Source: Zantedeschia hybrid cultivar (taxonomy: Eukaryota > Streptophyta > Magnoliopsida > Alismatales > Araceae). Taken from it: a stretch of 64,000 nucleotides of DNA. Both the position numbers and the translations under genes were made by a program. The stretch covers positions 52,757,129-52,821,128 of the forward strand of contig JARZZO010000009.1 in the NCBI GenBank assembly GCA_030544215.1, read 5' to 3'. The notes below the pieces were generated by a model that saw only the letters and a list, made by a program, of their open reading frames with translations, ran no database searches and was not told the origin of the DNA. This document shows positions 1-12,417 of this stretch, one piece after another; position 1 is the stretch's first letter, and each line of letters begins with the position of its first letter.

Positions 1-2879
1 CATTTTGCATTTGATTTTGACTTGTTGTCTCTTCTTTTTCAGTATAATGGCTTCTCAAAGGAAAGACAAAGCTGTGATGCCCGAGGCTATCTCCGAAGAT
101 GTGCCAGTTTCTCCGAGAGGGTCTTCTGAACAGATTCCTACAATGGCTGAAGAGAGTGAGCCTGTGATAAGTCCCTTTTACTTGACACCTGCAGCAGGTA
201 TAGATGAAGACAGTGAACTACAGCAATTTTTCGAGGTTGATGTCTTGGACCATCCCTTTGCCGATGAATCAAATGGCAAGGTTGATGAGAGCAAACTTCT
301 CTTTTCGGAAGGATTCTATAAATATAGACGGGACAAAGATTATCCAGTTCACTTTCCCAGCGATCAGCATTTGTACAACTTCTTGCTTGACTTCAAGGTC
401 AATGGAGTGCATTATAAAAGGAGGCATTTTTATGCCGAGGATGCCATTTTGAAATTTCGAGACAACCTGAGGAGAACTATAACCCGTGGTGAATCTTTGT
501 TCAAGTCGGGTTATGCTAGAGACATGCTCATGCCCAGTGGGACTAATATCATGCGTCCTCAGGACGGCATTCTGACCCGCTCACCTTCATTTATTCCTGC
601 CAAGTGGGGCTATGACATAGGTATCCCAGACTCGAAATAGAGGCGGCATGGGCTAGTTCTTTCTCCATGTAAATGAGGCTTCAGAGAAGAACCATTGATT
701 TTTGACTGTTTAGCCATGAGGTTTAGATTGAAGGCAGCAATGGGCTGGTTTGGCGACTTGAAGCTAAAATCCGGCCACAGTTTCAGAGAATATTTTGTAG
801 AGTATACTAATTATGTCTTGAAACATTACCATGATTTGCTGAGCCAAGTGGATCTTCTCGGTAGTGTGTATGCCGCTCGATTCCGATACCCGATCTTTAA
901 AGGTCTTTGCTGTGGCATGATCGAGGTATTCATAAAAGAGTTCGATAGCTTTTATACTCCGGAAGGAGAGACATCTCTGGATTTATGGACTTTACATCAG
1001 CTTTCTGGCTTGCCCATTGACGGAGAGCCTTATGAAAAAATATGCCATCCCGACATCGTCAAGGACAGAACAGACGGCAAGGGCCGTTATGCAACCTGGA
1101 GGTCTTACAGATTCCTCCTCAAGGCTTACATGATTCTGGCTTTTGGTGAAGAGTCTCTGAAAAAGAGATCCCGCAGAGAGAGGACACGGGTCCGCGGAGT
1201 TGTCTGGCTCCGTTTCTTTCATAATGTTGACATTCGATATACAAACTTTCCTGGGCCCGGTGAGACTCCAGTCTTCATGGGGCAGACAGCCAGGCACCGA
1301 AAGGGATATCCTGATATCATCTTTGAGGAACACAAGAAAGATGCCAATCCCTTGGGCTTGGATAGGAATACCCATCTAGCCGCATATTTGGCCTACTGGC
1401 TTTCGAATTTTGCTTTTCCTCAGGGGGATGAGGGAGTAATTCGTCCTGATATGGAGCTTGTAAACTAGCCTGGGGAACTAAGCTATCTCTAGCTCCAGTT
1501 ACTCTATGCCTGATTTTCAAAACTCTTGGCCAAGTGGTTGAGCAGGAGAAACCACGAGAATTTAATGTTGTAGGTCCCATTCATTTCTTCAATGCCTGGG
1601 TGGCTTCTATTTTTTCAGAGTCTGCCCCGAAGAGCCTGGCTTCCCCTTGCATATTTCCATGCATGATTGTATATGCAGGTGTTGGAGGGGATACCCAGAA
1701 GCAACTTTATGAAATTTGCAGTATCTTGACTGACACCAGGCGAAAAACTGAAGGGGACTTACGTTTTCTCGTCCTCCAGTGAGCTCCTTTAAAGTATTTG
1801 CCGAGGGTAATCCTGTTGAGTTCACCCATTCTCAGACCAAGCAGCTACTGAAGAATCTGCATTGGATAGTCAGATTAGATCATGGCTTCTATCCATCAAA
1901 CCTAGTATCTTGGTATACTAGAAGGGATCTGTAGTTCATTTAGAACCCTATTATCCTTTCTGTTTCGGCCGGAATTTTGGATATAATTAGTGCATTTCTT
2001 CTTGTGATCACATATTTCAGCTTCCTGACCGCCATCTTTTGGGCTCCAACGGACTGTAGAGGGCCCGTGAATGGTGGGATTATTTCCACCGATTTGAATT
2101 TCTTTCAGAATTCCTTCTGTTGTCCATGCTCCTCATGTGACATGTGAATATATTAGATGGTGGCGAATGCGCACCAATATCTATAGCCAGGAGAGGACCC
2201 AATGTTGGAGCAATGCTGAGAAGAAAGTCTTGGAGACCCAGCGGGAAATCCCTTTTGATATAGAGTTCCATTATATGCACTTCTTAGACGACAAGAATGC
2301 TGCTAAATATGCAGAGAGACGGGCAGCTTATAAGGCTCGTCACAGAGATTCTTTACCCTTGATTGATCCAGAGTTGACAAGGCTGGATACCGAAGAGCTA
2401 AAGGAGGCCTTCTTGAAGCAATTTAATATTTCTACAACCTCTGAAGATTATCCCGATATCGATTTCCCAGAAGAGGAAGATATCAGTGGTAGAGATTCTC
2501 ATCAAGCTCCTAGGAGTCTCTCAGATATTCAGAGATTTTATGTCCCGCACAAGGAAGAGAAACTTGATTTTTACAAGGGCACCAGCTGGCTACTTGCCCT
2601 TTTGAAATATTGTGGTGTATCCCACGATTCCACTGCGCAGGGCATGTTGGATGCAAAACTACCCACTTCTTGGGATCATATAGATGGGTAGGGACTTGAT
2701 GCTTTGCGCTTGGGCATTTTCTTAAGCGATAAAAAGCATTATGCTCTCAGTAGCCTAGCTTCTCAAGTAAAGACGATGAATGATGTCATATATATTGTGA
2801 AGGAAGCTTCGCTTAGAGATAAGTCTTCCATATATGAATACTGGCCTTTATCAAACTGTTACGAAGGCGATTGCTATAA

Positions 2880-2968
2880 GTATATGTATTTGTGCTTGAC
2901 TTCTTTTGAGCTTTGTGCCTTTTCTCTGCTTATATAAATTGATTTCTTCTTTTGCATATTTCTTGTAG
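2880..2968 (+). other. Predicted 89 bp intron in the antisense PMD gene
   Basis: A GT at 2880 starts a T-rich stretch ending in ttcttgtag at 2960-2968, followed by an open frame beginning PAVKYLTQRHRK at about 2971. Composition and length fit a short plant intron. The donor context (taaGTATATG) is plausible but not strong, so the exact donor is uncertain. Confidence 0.5.
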
Positions 2969-3311
2969 TGCCGGCGGTCAAATATCTGACTCAACGGCAT
3001 CGGAAGGCAGTGGCTATTGCAAAGAGACCCTCTTTCTTTCCTCTTGTGCCTTCTAAAGCATCAACCCCCGCATCCCCTGTGGAGGTCAGTGCTATAGGGA
3101 GGGCGGTTGCCGCTGCTAAAGAGGCGCGTACAAAGAAGAGACAAGAGCCTGCCCCTGAACCTCTTCCTCCTGTCAATTTGCCGGTGCTTGCTGAATTTGA
3201 AGCTTTTATAGCAAAAACTGCCAAGCGGGCTAGTTCCCTGGTTTCTCCATCTCCAGCCAAGGGTGGTATGCACTATGTTTTTGATTTATGCCTTTCAGAA
3301 TTTTGACATTG

Positions 3312-3316
3312 ATGAT
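3312..3316. repeat. Target-site duplication (left) of X1: atgat
   Basis: The five bases atgat directly precede the LTR start TGTTGTCACC. The same five bases follow the 3' LTR end at 36813-36817. A perfect 5 bp duplication is typical of Ty3/gypsy integration. Confidence 0.95.
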
Positions 3317-3991
3317 TGTTGTCACCAAAAAATGAGTAAAGAGAAAAATCCAAATATTTTTTTCTAAATAAATAGAGGGTTAATGGACAGCAGTCATGCC
3401 TATTTTGCAAGCCAAATGAATAAAAAAGGGGCCACTCTAGGGCCCAAATGGTGAAGAAATCCAATGACACACCCGGACCCATTATCTCAAGCAAACGAGG
3501 TCCAAGCAATTTTTAAAATGAAACCCAAGTGAAGAAAAGCTAATGGACAGTTGTCATGCCCATTCTTACAAGCCCAAAGAAGTCAAAAGGGGTTACTTTC
3601 AGGCCAAATGATGAAGAAATCCAAGGGGGCACGCCTAGGCCCATTATCTCAAGCAAAAAAAACCCAATAGGGCCAATTTGGGTCCAAAAAGTGAAGGCCA
3701 AAGTCCAATTTCGTGGTAGCCTTCAAAAGGGCCCAAATGGTCCCCCCCCATGGCCTATTCTTATCCCTTTGGCGTATGGTCAAATCTGCCCAAAGGATGA
3801 TAAGAAGAAAAGCAAGTGGTCCCCCCCTTAAGATTCTTCTAGAAGGGGGTAGGTGAAAAATAAAAGGAGAAGCCAATCAAGATTCTCCAAGTATTGTGCC
3901 CTCATTGGAGGGCTTTTAAGAGGGGTTTCTTATATCTAATCCAAGGCTAATAGATGCCTAATCTACCCCCCAAAAGTAACCCAACTTTATC

Positions 3992-3999
3992 TATAAAAG
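3992..3999 (+). promoter_or_regulatory. TATA box of LTR A
   Basis: TATAAAAG lies in a stretch conserved in LTR B (32224-32231) and, reversed, in LTR C (56967-56974). Its position marks the probable U3/R boundary a little downstream, near 4020-4030. Transcripts would then carry more than 4.5 kb of LTR sequence as leader. Confidence 0.65.
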
Positions 4000-5085
4000 A
4001 ACCCCCATCTTTTACAAGAAAAAGTTGGAGACAAAAATCCCAAAAAAGAGAAAAGAGAAGAAGAAAAGTGAGAGAATTTGGAAGAGCACGTCTCACTCCT
4101 CCTTCCCTTCCATTTCCTACATCCCAAGAGAGAAAAAAAAGTTAGAAAAGAAGAGAGAAAGAAAGGAAGAGTGCTAGAGAAGAAGAGAGCACGCTTGTAG
4201 GCTTCAAGAGCCATTCTCCTTTCTCATCTCCTCTCCAAGGTAGAGTGGGGGTGAAGAAGGGGTCTATTTCTGTCTCATTGCTTTCTTATAATGTTTTTCT
4301 TTCATTTTGTTGTTCATAGAAACTTCTATCTCCCCCTTGATGTTCATCCATGGTGATTGAAAGCAATGAAATGCAAAGTTCAGATTTCCTATGTCTGTTT
4401 TGTGAATCTGCTGGTTATCTTATTTTTCTGTTATTTTTTTCTTCATAAGATATGTATTTTACGTGTGGGGATGGTAGAGGGGTCTTTCTAATTTATATAA
4501 ATGGTCTCCTCAAGCCTTAGAACCCCCTGAATATGGAGATATGACCCGAAATGTGCTTTGCTGTCCATATTTTCTGAAAACTGATTTTTCATTTATTTGT
4601 CTTTGATTTTGGGGTTTTTCGAGGTGGCTTGGCCTTACATGACCCTTAGGAGCACATCCCCTCCATAGATGATGTTCCCCCAAGGCTAAACATCAAGAGA
4701 AATCCCCTAAGTTTCATATATATTAAGATCTAAGTTTTTGTTTGCATGTTGGAACCGAATGGGTTTTGTTTGGATTTTTTCCTTTAATGGCTAAGGGTTT
4801 AGGCCCTAGAGGTTCTTAAGGAGGTTCCCTCACTAGTTGGGGATGAGCTTCTTTGAGTATAAACCCTCTAACATGAAGCCAATAAGGAGAGATCCATGAA
4901 AAAGATAAAAAATATACCTAAGTTTCTCATATGTTCATATTCAAGTTTTCATGATATTTTCCTAAAGAAATGCATCTAAAATATATTTCAAATAAATATT
5001 TTAGGCCTTGTATAGTTTATACTTTATTTTCCATCATTTGGGTTAGATTTAAACCCGTTTTTCACCAAAAATCCGGATTTCAGGT

Positions 5086-8000
5086 GAGTCTGCGCCTATA
5101 CAGTGCTACAGTGTTGAGTCTGCGGCTACTGTTCATGAGTCTGCGCCTCCCTGCGCAGACTCAGCGCTAATAGCAGTTTTTTGAGTCTGCGCCTCTTTCA
5201 GCTTGGTTTTTGGGTTTGAGGTGATTCTTTGATCCTCCCCCAAGTTGTCCAAAGGTTCCTTAGACCTAGGGCTATCCTTTTGAAGCCCAATGAAGGTCCT
5301 AAACGGCTTGGATTTTGGGTTGTTAAGCTCTTAATGTTTCAAACGGAAATTTTGCCATATGTTTTAAGATTTTAAGTTTCTTCCGATGTTTCTCAAGGAT
5401 GTCCCAATCTAAGGGTGCCAACAATCCAATGTTGGGTAACCCATCAAGGGCCCTCACACAAAAAACATCATTCTTGTGTTCCCATTTCTATGGGTACATT
5501 TAGATGATATGTCCCGAAGTCCCAATGAGTTGGTGGAGTTCCTTACTCTCTAAATGTAGAAATGTAATGGGTGATTCCCTGTGGATAACCCTTTCATTTT
5601 GAAGGTATTAAGGGCACCCTTTGGGTGAGTGGTTGGATGCTCGGCACCCCCCCCTTTATAGCCACCGCCATAGTTCATGGCTACATGTAATCCTCTAGGG
5701 AAATTGGTGAAGTTCCTTGCTCCCCAAATGTAGAGATGCTTTGGATTACCCCTTGTGGGTTTTTCTTACATCTTGAAGGCATTAAGGGCACCCTTTGGGT
5801 GAGTGGTTGGATACTCGGCACGCCCCCCTTTACAGCCATCCCTATGGTCCATTAGCCATTACATATCTTTTTAAGGGAGTTGGTCCTTCGGGTCCCTTCA
5901 TGTTATGATCCTTCAGGAAGATCCTAAACCTTTGATTGGGTTTTACTAATGAAAGGTTGAAATTCAATTTGGAATCATTATATTAAGCATTTTCAATGTT
6001 TTATAAAGTGATCTAAGAAAAATGGGACAAACATGAAGAAATCATGTCATTTGAAGAAATCCACATAAGAACCACTGCTTGAAAAGGCTTTATGTAGACA
6101 TACTCAACTTCTAAGATTTCTCAGTGTTATCCTCCCCAAATTTGTGGTGATTCTTGGGTCACTTCAAGTTGAAAGAGGTATAAACCTGAAATTATACTCA
6201 GATTTTGAGTCTGCGCACCTGTAACCATGGAAATTCGATTGGGAATGGGATACAATCTATTTTTCTCGACTCCGTATTTCATATTCTAACTTTAATGGTT
6301 GAAACTAACCCCTTGATGGATTTAATTGCAGCTTGAACTGTGCAGGAAACTCAAAAAATCAATTTTCAGACTTGAGTCTGCGCCACTGTTCTGAGTCTGT
6401 GCACCCTTGCTCAGACTCAACTCAAAACTGTCAAAGATGCCTTGCATGGACTGATAACCCCATTTATGGTTCAAATAACTCAAATAATTCATTCAAAAAA
6501 GTTTTAAGATAGCCATCTTCTATTTTAAATAAACACAAAATTTCAAACTTAAGTTGAGTCTACACACCTTTCATAAGCTCATTTCAAATGAAAAATTCAA
6601 CTAAACAATAAATAAAATTACTCAAATCACTTGCAATCAGATATCAAACACTTCATTTCATTTAAAATAAACATCTATTTACAAAAAGAATCCAAAATCC
6701 CCTCAAATAAATAAAAAATAACAAGTTCAGCTAAGTCTGCGCACCCCCTGCGCAGACTCAAACTCATTTTTCTTGTCTCCTTAATCTTTGAAGCTACCCA
6801 GCATTTTTGAAAATCTTGGAATTCTCCTCAACCTCAGGAGATTCCATCTTTTTAAGAATCATACTCAAAATCCTCTTTGAACTTGAGTCTGCGCATCAAT
6901 CTCAAGGCCAAAACCTCATCTCTTGGCCCCTAAATCATACCTGCAGCTCCAAATCTGTAAATCATCACCAAACAAAACATAAAATCAAGTTATCTCACCA
7001 AAAATCCAATAAAACAACTCATAAACAAAAAATTCTCAGTTCAGACTTGAGTCTGCGCATCCTGGCGCAGACTCAACCCTGAAATTCACAAAAAATAAAA
7101 AATCAACTTCCCGACCACTTTAAGATGATCTAAAACTCTCTAAAAATCAAGTCTATTCTTATCTTTCAGGAAATCAAATAAAAACACCAAGTTGTTCTTG
7201 AAAAAATGCAAAAAACAACTCAAAACAAATTTGTGACAAATGAGTCTGCGCTACCCTGCACATACTCAACCTTGAATTCCCAAAATTGGCCTTTTTGACC
7301 TTAAATTCCCTCCAAATTAAACCAAAAAATTTACATAAAAACTTTATACTTTATATAAGTCAAAAAAACCAAATAAAAGCTTAAAACTCCTTATGCAAAA
7401 AATATAAAAAATGTTTAAGCACTTCGATAATAGATGAGTCTGCACCCTGTAGCGCAGACCCAACCCAAAATTCCTAAAATCTGATATTTTGGCCAATAAA
7501 TTTCCATCAAATCAAATCAAAATCTTAATAATAAACCCTATATTTTACACAAATAAAAAGCCAAACAAAAAATGATAACTTTTTCCTTAAAATTACCTAA
7601 AAAACTAAAAAAATAGGATTGTGACAAATGAGTCTGCGCTACCCTGCGCAGACTCAACCCCTAATTAGTAAAAATCCAATCTTTTCAATCTTAATTCCTT
7701 TAAAATTAAATCAAAAACACCAAGATAAGAATAAAATACTTCCTATAAATCAAAAAATCAAATAAAACTCAAATTTGCCCTTTCGCAAAACATAAAAAAT
7801 ATCTAAAAGAAGCCTCACTTCAACCTTGCTCATTCTCTAAAAACCTACAAATACAAAACATAAAAGGCATAAGTATTTAAATCATATTCCACTCAAATCA
7901 AATAAGAAAACATAAAAAACACTTTTCCATACCTTGCAAATCAAATCCAAAATCTCTTCACTTCAAATATGAAAAAACACAATAAGAAGTGTTTATTAGA

Positions 8001-8290
8001 CTTTCTTGATAAAAAATGTCATCCACTTCAATCAAAACACCATAAAAAAAGGTTTTCAATCCTCTCACAAATCAAAAATCAAAATAAAATACAAGCATTC
8101 TCATTGATAACAAATGAGTTTGCGCATCCTTGCGTAGACTCAACTTCATGTTCATTCCCAAACTTAAAAATTCAACAAATCTTCAATGCATTCCCATGAA
8201 TCAATTTAAAAAATACTAAAAAATGTCTCTAATCATTATCCATCAATAAAAATCAATAAATCAAGTCTTGCGTAGACTTAACTTTAAACT
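5086..8290. repeat. Dispersed hairpin motif GAGTCTGCGC / GCGCAGACTC in LTR A
   Basis: The decamer GAGTCTGCGC or a close variant occurs at about 5086, 5116, 5137, 5183, 6207, 6374, 6393, 6733, 6885, 7049, 7242, 7436, 7630 and 8114. In several places its reverse complement follows after six bases, giving a 10 bp stem: 5137-5162, 7049-7074 and 7630-7655 are perfect, and 6733-6759 is nearly so. Spacing is irregular (tens to hundreds of bases), so this is not a simple tandem array. LTRs B and C carry the same sites. Confidence 0.85.
5530..5877. repeat. 174 bp tandem dimer within LTR A
   Basis: Two units start at about 5531 and 5705, each with a stretch like agttccttgctccccaaatg followed by agggcaccctttgggtgagt (5611 and 5785). 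The period is 174 bp. The dimer is also present in LTRs B and C, so it predates the separation of X1 and X2. Confidence 0.75.
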
Positions 8291-8584
8291 AAAAAATAAG
8301 CTTTCTTCTCAAATAAAAACTGAAATTCATTCATTTTTCGAATGCAATCTTGTATATCTTACTTATATCATTTCAAAGGGTGTTATTCTATTCTTCCAAC
8401 GATTAATCAAGGGTTTTCCACTTAGGAGAATGAAATTAACGCTATTCCATTTATGGGTAGCGGGATCGGGTCGAAGAACTACGCAATCATCTGATTGAGT
8501 CAGGTAGAGCGCACAAATAACAAATCTAAAATCTAAATCAAAAAATCAAGATCAAGTGCATTTTTCTCTAAAAAATGTAAGACA

Positions 8585-8702
8585 ATCTCTTTTGCACGCC
8601 CAGTGGGACCTGTCCTCCCTTCATCTTCTCGTCGGAAGAATAAGGATAACACCCATTCTTTAAAGTTATTGATTATCTCTTTGTTGTATTACAGCAGACT
8701 CA
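8585..8702 (+). other. Primer-binding region and 5' leader of X1 with predicted splice acceptor
   Basis: Directly after the LTR is atctcttttgcacgcccag and then tgggacc. The same block follows LTR C in X2 as ttggcacacccggtgggac. This is where a tRNA primer should pair, but I cannot assign the tRNA. Further on, a pyrimidine-rich run ends in attacag at 8694, directly before the probable gag ATG at 8703; X2 has the same run (acceptor at 50230-50231). A leader intron is therefore possible, but I could not find a convincing donor. Confidence 0.4.
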
Positions 8703-9373
8703 ATGGAATCAAAAGTTTTCTTCGGCCCTCTGGTGGTCGAGAACCATGCTCGCTCTGGCTACTTGGCGGTACCTGTGGCATTCGGGAGCTTCCCTCCCGT
8801 TATTGGTTTCCGAATTTTCTCGGGGTGGTCTTCATGCAACCCGAGATTATATCTGATATACCTCAAGCGCAAGTAGTCAACTGTTGCACTATTCACAGTC
8901 ATGCTGCATCATCTTCAAGACAATATCGGGGAAATATCCGAAAGGGTCAAAATCCCCAGCTCAAATCAAAGGCAGTCTCTGCACAATGGTCTAGGACCAA
9001 AAAATCAATTCTTGTTGGGAGCCTGCGGATCTTTCTAGACGGCAGCAAAGTTGATACTTCTAAAGACCGACTGGTTCCAAATATTCGGGTTCAAAACTCA
9101 TTCCAAGTCTTTGAAGACATGGACAGAGAAAGAATGAAAAATGAAAGAAAAGAAAAAGAAAAAGCTAAGATTCAGATGTCTGAAAAGCAAGAAAGAAACT
9201 CCAAACCAACTTATTGTTATGGGACGAAATATTGTCAAGAGCCACCAGCAAAACAAATCTGGGTGCCCAAACATCAAGAAGATCAATATGTACAAGAAAA
9301 ATCAAAGCCAGTCTTTCAGTCACAAAGGCGGTAAATATGGAAACCAATTCAAAGACAGCTGCCTCATGATGAG
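8703..9373 (+). pseudogene. gag: X1 gag, N-terminal region
   Basis: The probable start ATGGAATC at 8703 opens a frame MESKVFFGPLVVENHA that is also readable in X2 from 50221. One T is missing near 8808 compared with X2, shifting the frame; the frame then continues through NCCTIHSHAASSS to a Lys/Glu-rich, probably coiled-coil stretch (MKNERKEKEKAKIQ, about 9134-9180). A TAA at 9332-9334 replaces a CAA in X2. I recognise no domain in this part. It joins in frame to the gag core downstream. Confidence 0.6.
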
Positions 9374-10798
9374 TTGCCAAAAAGAAAGAAGTCAAGGGAA
9401 AGATATGAAAATGAAAAGTCAAAAAAGCCTTCAAAAACATGTGTATTCCAAAGGCTGCAGCCGAAACCTCCTTCCGCAAGGAGATCAGCAGAATTCACCC
9501 AAGGAAGCCTGATGATTTATTCATGTCATACTATCAACAAGTATGGGGTACTCCCTGAAGATCCAGAAGAAATCAGAGATTTAGCCTCAAGGTCGGGTCT
9601 AGTTACCCGAAGAATGCAAGCGGCAGCGCTGGTTGCCCAAAATTTTCCTACCCTATTGGAAAACATTGATGAGGAAGTAGAGCTATCTGCAAATGTCATT
9701 GAAGCATCAAGAGAAGTTTTTTCTGCACCAGCAGAGCAGCAGCTTCCACAGCAAATCAATCAGCAAAAAGAAGCAGAACCAAGCATAACTCAGTTGTTAT
9801 TGCGAGAAATTGAGTTGTTGAAAAAGCAATTGAAAGAAAAAGATGCCCAAATACAGGGGGCGGGATGGGCTGGTAAAGAAGGAGGTGCTTCAACTTCCTC
9901 TTATCCTCGGGTGGCTAACCCTCCAGTTCCACCTCCTCCGTCTCAAAATCTTCTAAATATATCCATGCAATCATCGAGGCTTGTGCCTATGAGTGAAACA
10001 CCTGCATATATTCAAGTATCCAATAGTCAAGCTGCTCCTGCAACAGTATTGCAAGACAATTTGATCTCAAATTTTTCACTTCAGGCCTCACAAGTTCAAG
10101 TAGTTAATTTCTTCCCAAATCCAGCAGATCCTGCTATGGCTCAAAGGCTAATGTTAGAACAGCTCATTGATATGAAGCTGGCAGAAAGAGTGGAAGGTAC
10201 CTCCACAGTATATGATGTGTATAAAGTACCATATCCGATGCATCATGCTATGAAGAGGCTTCTGCTGGGAATGACCAAAGTGCCCAAGTTTGAAAAATTC
10301 AATGGCCAAGGAAACCCGAAAGAACACTTGGCATATTATAATGGGGCAATGGGAGACCTAGCTACTGATGAATCTTATATGCTGAAATTTTTTGGGTCTT
10401 CATTAACTGGACTCGCATTTGAATGGTATTCTTCTCTTCGGCCTGGTTCTGTTGCAGGGTGGGCCGACCTTCAGAAGCTATTTCAAGACAAATTTTATCT
10501 GGTGGAGAGAGAAATCACTCAGGCAGAGCTATATACTGTGAAACAAGAAAACAATGAAAATGCTTCTAAATTCATTTATAGGTGGAGAAATCTTAGCATG
10601 AAATGCAAAAGACCACCATGTCAAGAAGATGTAGTGGTGATATGCAAAAGTAATCTGAAAAATGAAGTCCTTGAAAGGCTACTAGCCATTGAAATCAAGC
10701 TTTTTGACAAATTGAATACTGTGGTATTAGAAGTTGAAAATTTTCTAAGCCGATCTATAAGTGAACCAAGCAACAACAAAGGAAAATTTAATAGATGA
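9374..10798 (+). pseudogene. gag: X1 gag core (retrotransposon gag domain)
   Basis: This open stretch of 474 codons carries the retrotransposon gag domain at about residues 290-450 (FEKFNGQGNP, AYYNGAMGDL, LAFEWYSSLRPGS, LQKLFQDKFYL, VLERLLAIEIK). Gag forms the particle that packages element RNA in the cytoplasm. The N-terminal half is Gln/Pro-rich with a predicted coiled coil (LLLREIELLKKQLKEKDAQI). It ends in TGA at 10796 where X2 has AGA. It is continuous in frame with the knuckle, protease and RT downstream, which implies one Gag-Pol reading frame before decay. X2 carries the matching region at 48049-49050. Confidence 0.85.
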
Positions 10799-12417
10799 AA
10801 TGCTCCACGTGAGTCAAATACAGTAGATTTATCTACATTCATCACGGAGCAACAAAAGAAAGGTCCAGTCACGCAAGCCGGAACCAGCAACAATAGAGAG
10901 AAAGAAGTCCGAGCCTTATCTTCTCTCAGAGACAGAATGAACAGGCCATACAGCTTCCCCAAAAACAAAACTCGTGTTCTATTTGAATGGGCACGAAAAT
11001 ACAATCAGATTGTGTTACCATAGTCGAAGAGGCCAAAAGATGCCAAAAGATCTAATGATCCAAATTATTGTCCATATCACCAAATCATAGGACATCCTAT
11101 TGAAGAATGCTATGTGTTCAAAGATGCTGTTGAAAAATTAATTTAGAAAGGTGTCCTGAAGATGGGAGATCATCTTATCGATCCTCCGCAGCCTCATGCC
11201 TAGACAAAAGCAAATGTGACATCCGTAAATGTGCATCATATGGTTCCTATTTACCAGTCATTAAGCTCAGAAACTGCAGAAAGAAGTACACAAGCCACCT
11301 ATGAGCAATTGGTACTTCAACCACTCCAAGCATCTCAGTGGCAAACAGTCAAAAAGAAGTCAAGATCTCATATCAAGCAAAAATCATCAAAAGTATATAT
11401 TCATGGAGGTATTCCACGACGGCCAACATATGTTCAACCCATCCTTCCACCAAATTTGGATAATTTAATATCCAATATGTCTAAAATGGCTCTATCTGCG
11501 CCGGTCAAAGCTGCAACTTCAGGCAAAAAACAATGTGTGTCCTCCCCTCAACAGGAGACATCCCAATCAAGTTCAAGTTACCCTGCTCCAACAAGTAGTA
11601 TATGGAAATGGATAGATCCTCATACTGTAAGGAGGGTTACCAATAGAAGAAGAAAAAGAGAAACACCAATACCAATTCTACCTAAGGGTAAAGATCTGCT
11701 GTCAAAATTGCAACAGCTAATAGACAGCCTGGATGAATATGAACAGCCTCAAAGGAAGCCAACAAAACTGAAACATTATATCCCATGGGAGAAAATCCAA
11801 AATATGACAATGAAGCAAATACATGAAGAAGCCCTATTCTGAGAACATGAAGTCAAAAAGCCAAAGACTGATGATAATCAGGAAAATGGGAAAGAAGAGC
11901 AGGAAGACATTTGCACTGTCATGTCTTGCAACACAATCTCAACAATAAATGAAAGAAAAGATGATGAGGAGGAAGAAATCTTCCTTGCTCCAAAAATGGA
12001 AGTGATGGAAAGCTCTACATCAACTCCAAATGAGCAACATGTCACCCGCTCTGGCAAAAAGTGGGGACGGAAGCCTCTATTGGCTACCACTCAAAAAATT
12101 ATCCAGCTGCAGGGAGAAATACCATATGTCGTCCTAGAACCAGAATTCAGAGGAATGGAATCCATGCCTTTGTCAGAAAGAAATGTTCAAATCCTGCCTC
12201 CGCTCGGGCTGTATCCAGAAAATTCTGATCAAGAAAATGGGGTGTTACCCTCTTTATATGAATTTATGGCAGTTCAAAAGTCTGCAAAGAAAGGTATACA
12301 AGTCCAGCAACAGCTGTCTGAAGAACAAGACCCTCAAGTTGCCTCTCTAGAAGTTCATGGTAATGAAAAAAGCAGAAAAGAAAGTCATCGGCTTACTGAA
12401 AAGGTTGCCATCTAAAT
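10799..12417 (+). pseudogene. gag: X1 gag C-terminal zinc knuckle and linker
   Basis: The frame continues with a C-x2-H-x4-H-x4-C knuckle at 11069-11110 (CPYHQIMG-type in X2, CPYHQIIG here), a form common in Tat-lineage Gag instead of CCHC. A Ser/Lys/Gln-rich linker follows with acidic stretches (DDEEEE) near 11955. In-frame stops are TAG at 11021, 11144 and 11201 and TGA at 11840; each is a sense codon in X2 differing by a C-to-T or G-to-A change. The linker has no recognisable domain. X2 carries the equivalent at 46780-48024, nearly intact. Confidence 0.75.

Larger units (their letters stand above)
47..3316 (+). pseudogene. Plant mobile domain (PMD) protein gene, 5' part, antisense within X2
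   Basis: This is a captured plant-type gene encoded opposite to X2 gag-pol. The likely start is ATG at 47, just after a pyrimidine-rich acceptor ending in AG at 41-42; the 14 upstream codons read as intron. Residues begin MASQRKDKAV and continue through an acidic N-terminal region of about 200 residues. The PMD-like region follows at 695-1468 (WFGDLKLKSG, LWTLHQLSGLP, WLSNFAFPQG) and shifts frame near 1460 to continue as LAWGTKLSLAP to about 1660. A later segment at 2137-2691 is charged and lies downstream of an acceptor near 2025. Premature stops lie at 638 and about 674, where X1 keeps sense codons. PMD proteins are known from plant silencing factors and from transposons; the function here is unknown. 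X1 interrupts the gene at 3316 and it resumes at 36818. Confidence 0.75.
3317..8584 (+). repeat. 5' LTR of X1 (LTR A)
   Basis: The LTR begins TGTTGTCACC and ends GTAAGACA, giving the TG...CA ends of an LTR. It is 5268 bp, unusually long for plant Ty3/gypsy elements but in the range of Tat/Ogre giants. It aligns along its length with 31627-36812 and, reversed, with 50341-57660. A TATA box lies about 675 bp in. Downstream are a purine-rich stretch (4010-4180), a 174 bp tandem dimer (about 5530-5877) and dispersed hairpin motifs (5086-8290). Short ORFs within it are not conserved and are not called as genes. Confidence 0.95.

Noticed and set aside
47..3316. A normal host gene with introns
   Set aside because: It has stops and frameshifts, lies between the repeat spacer and the missing 3' LTR of X2, and its relative sits in the same place inside X1, so it is element cargo.
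5086..8290. CRISPR-like repeated palindromic decamers in the LTR
   Set aside because: Spacing is irregular from tens to over 1000 bp, spacers are not unique equal-length units, and the site is inside a plant LTR present in three copies. There are no cas genes.
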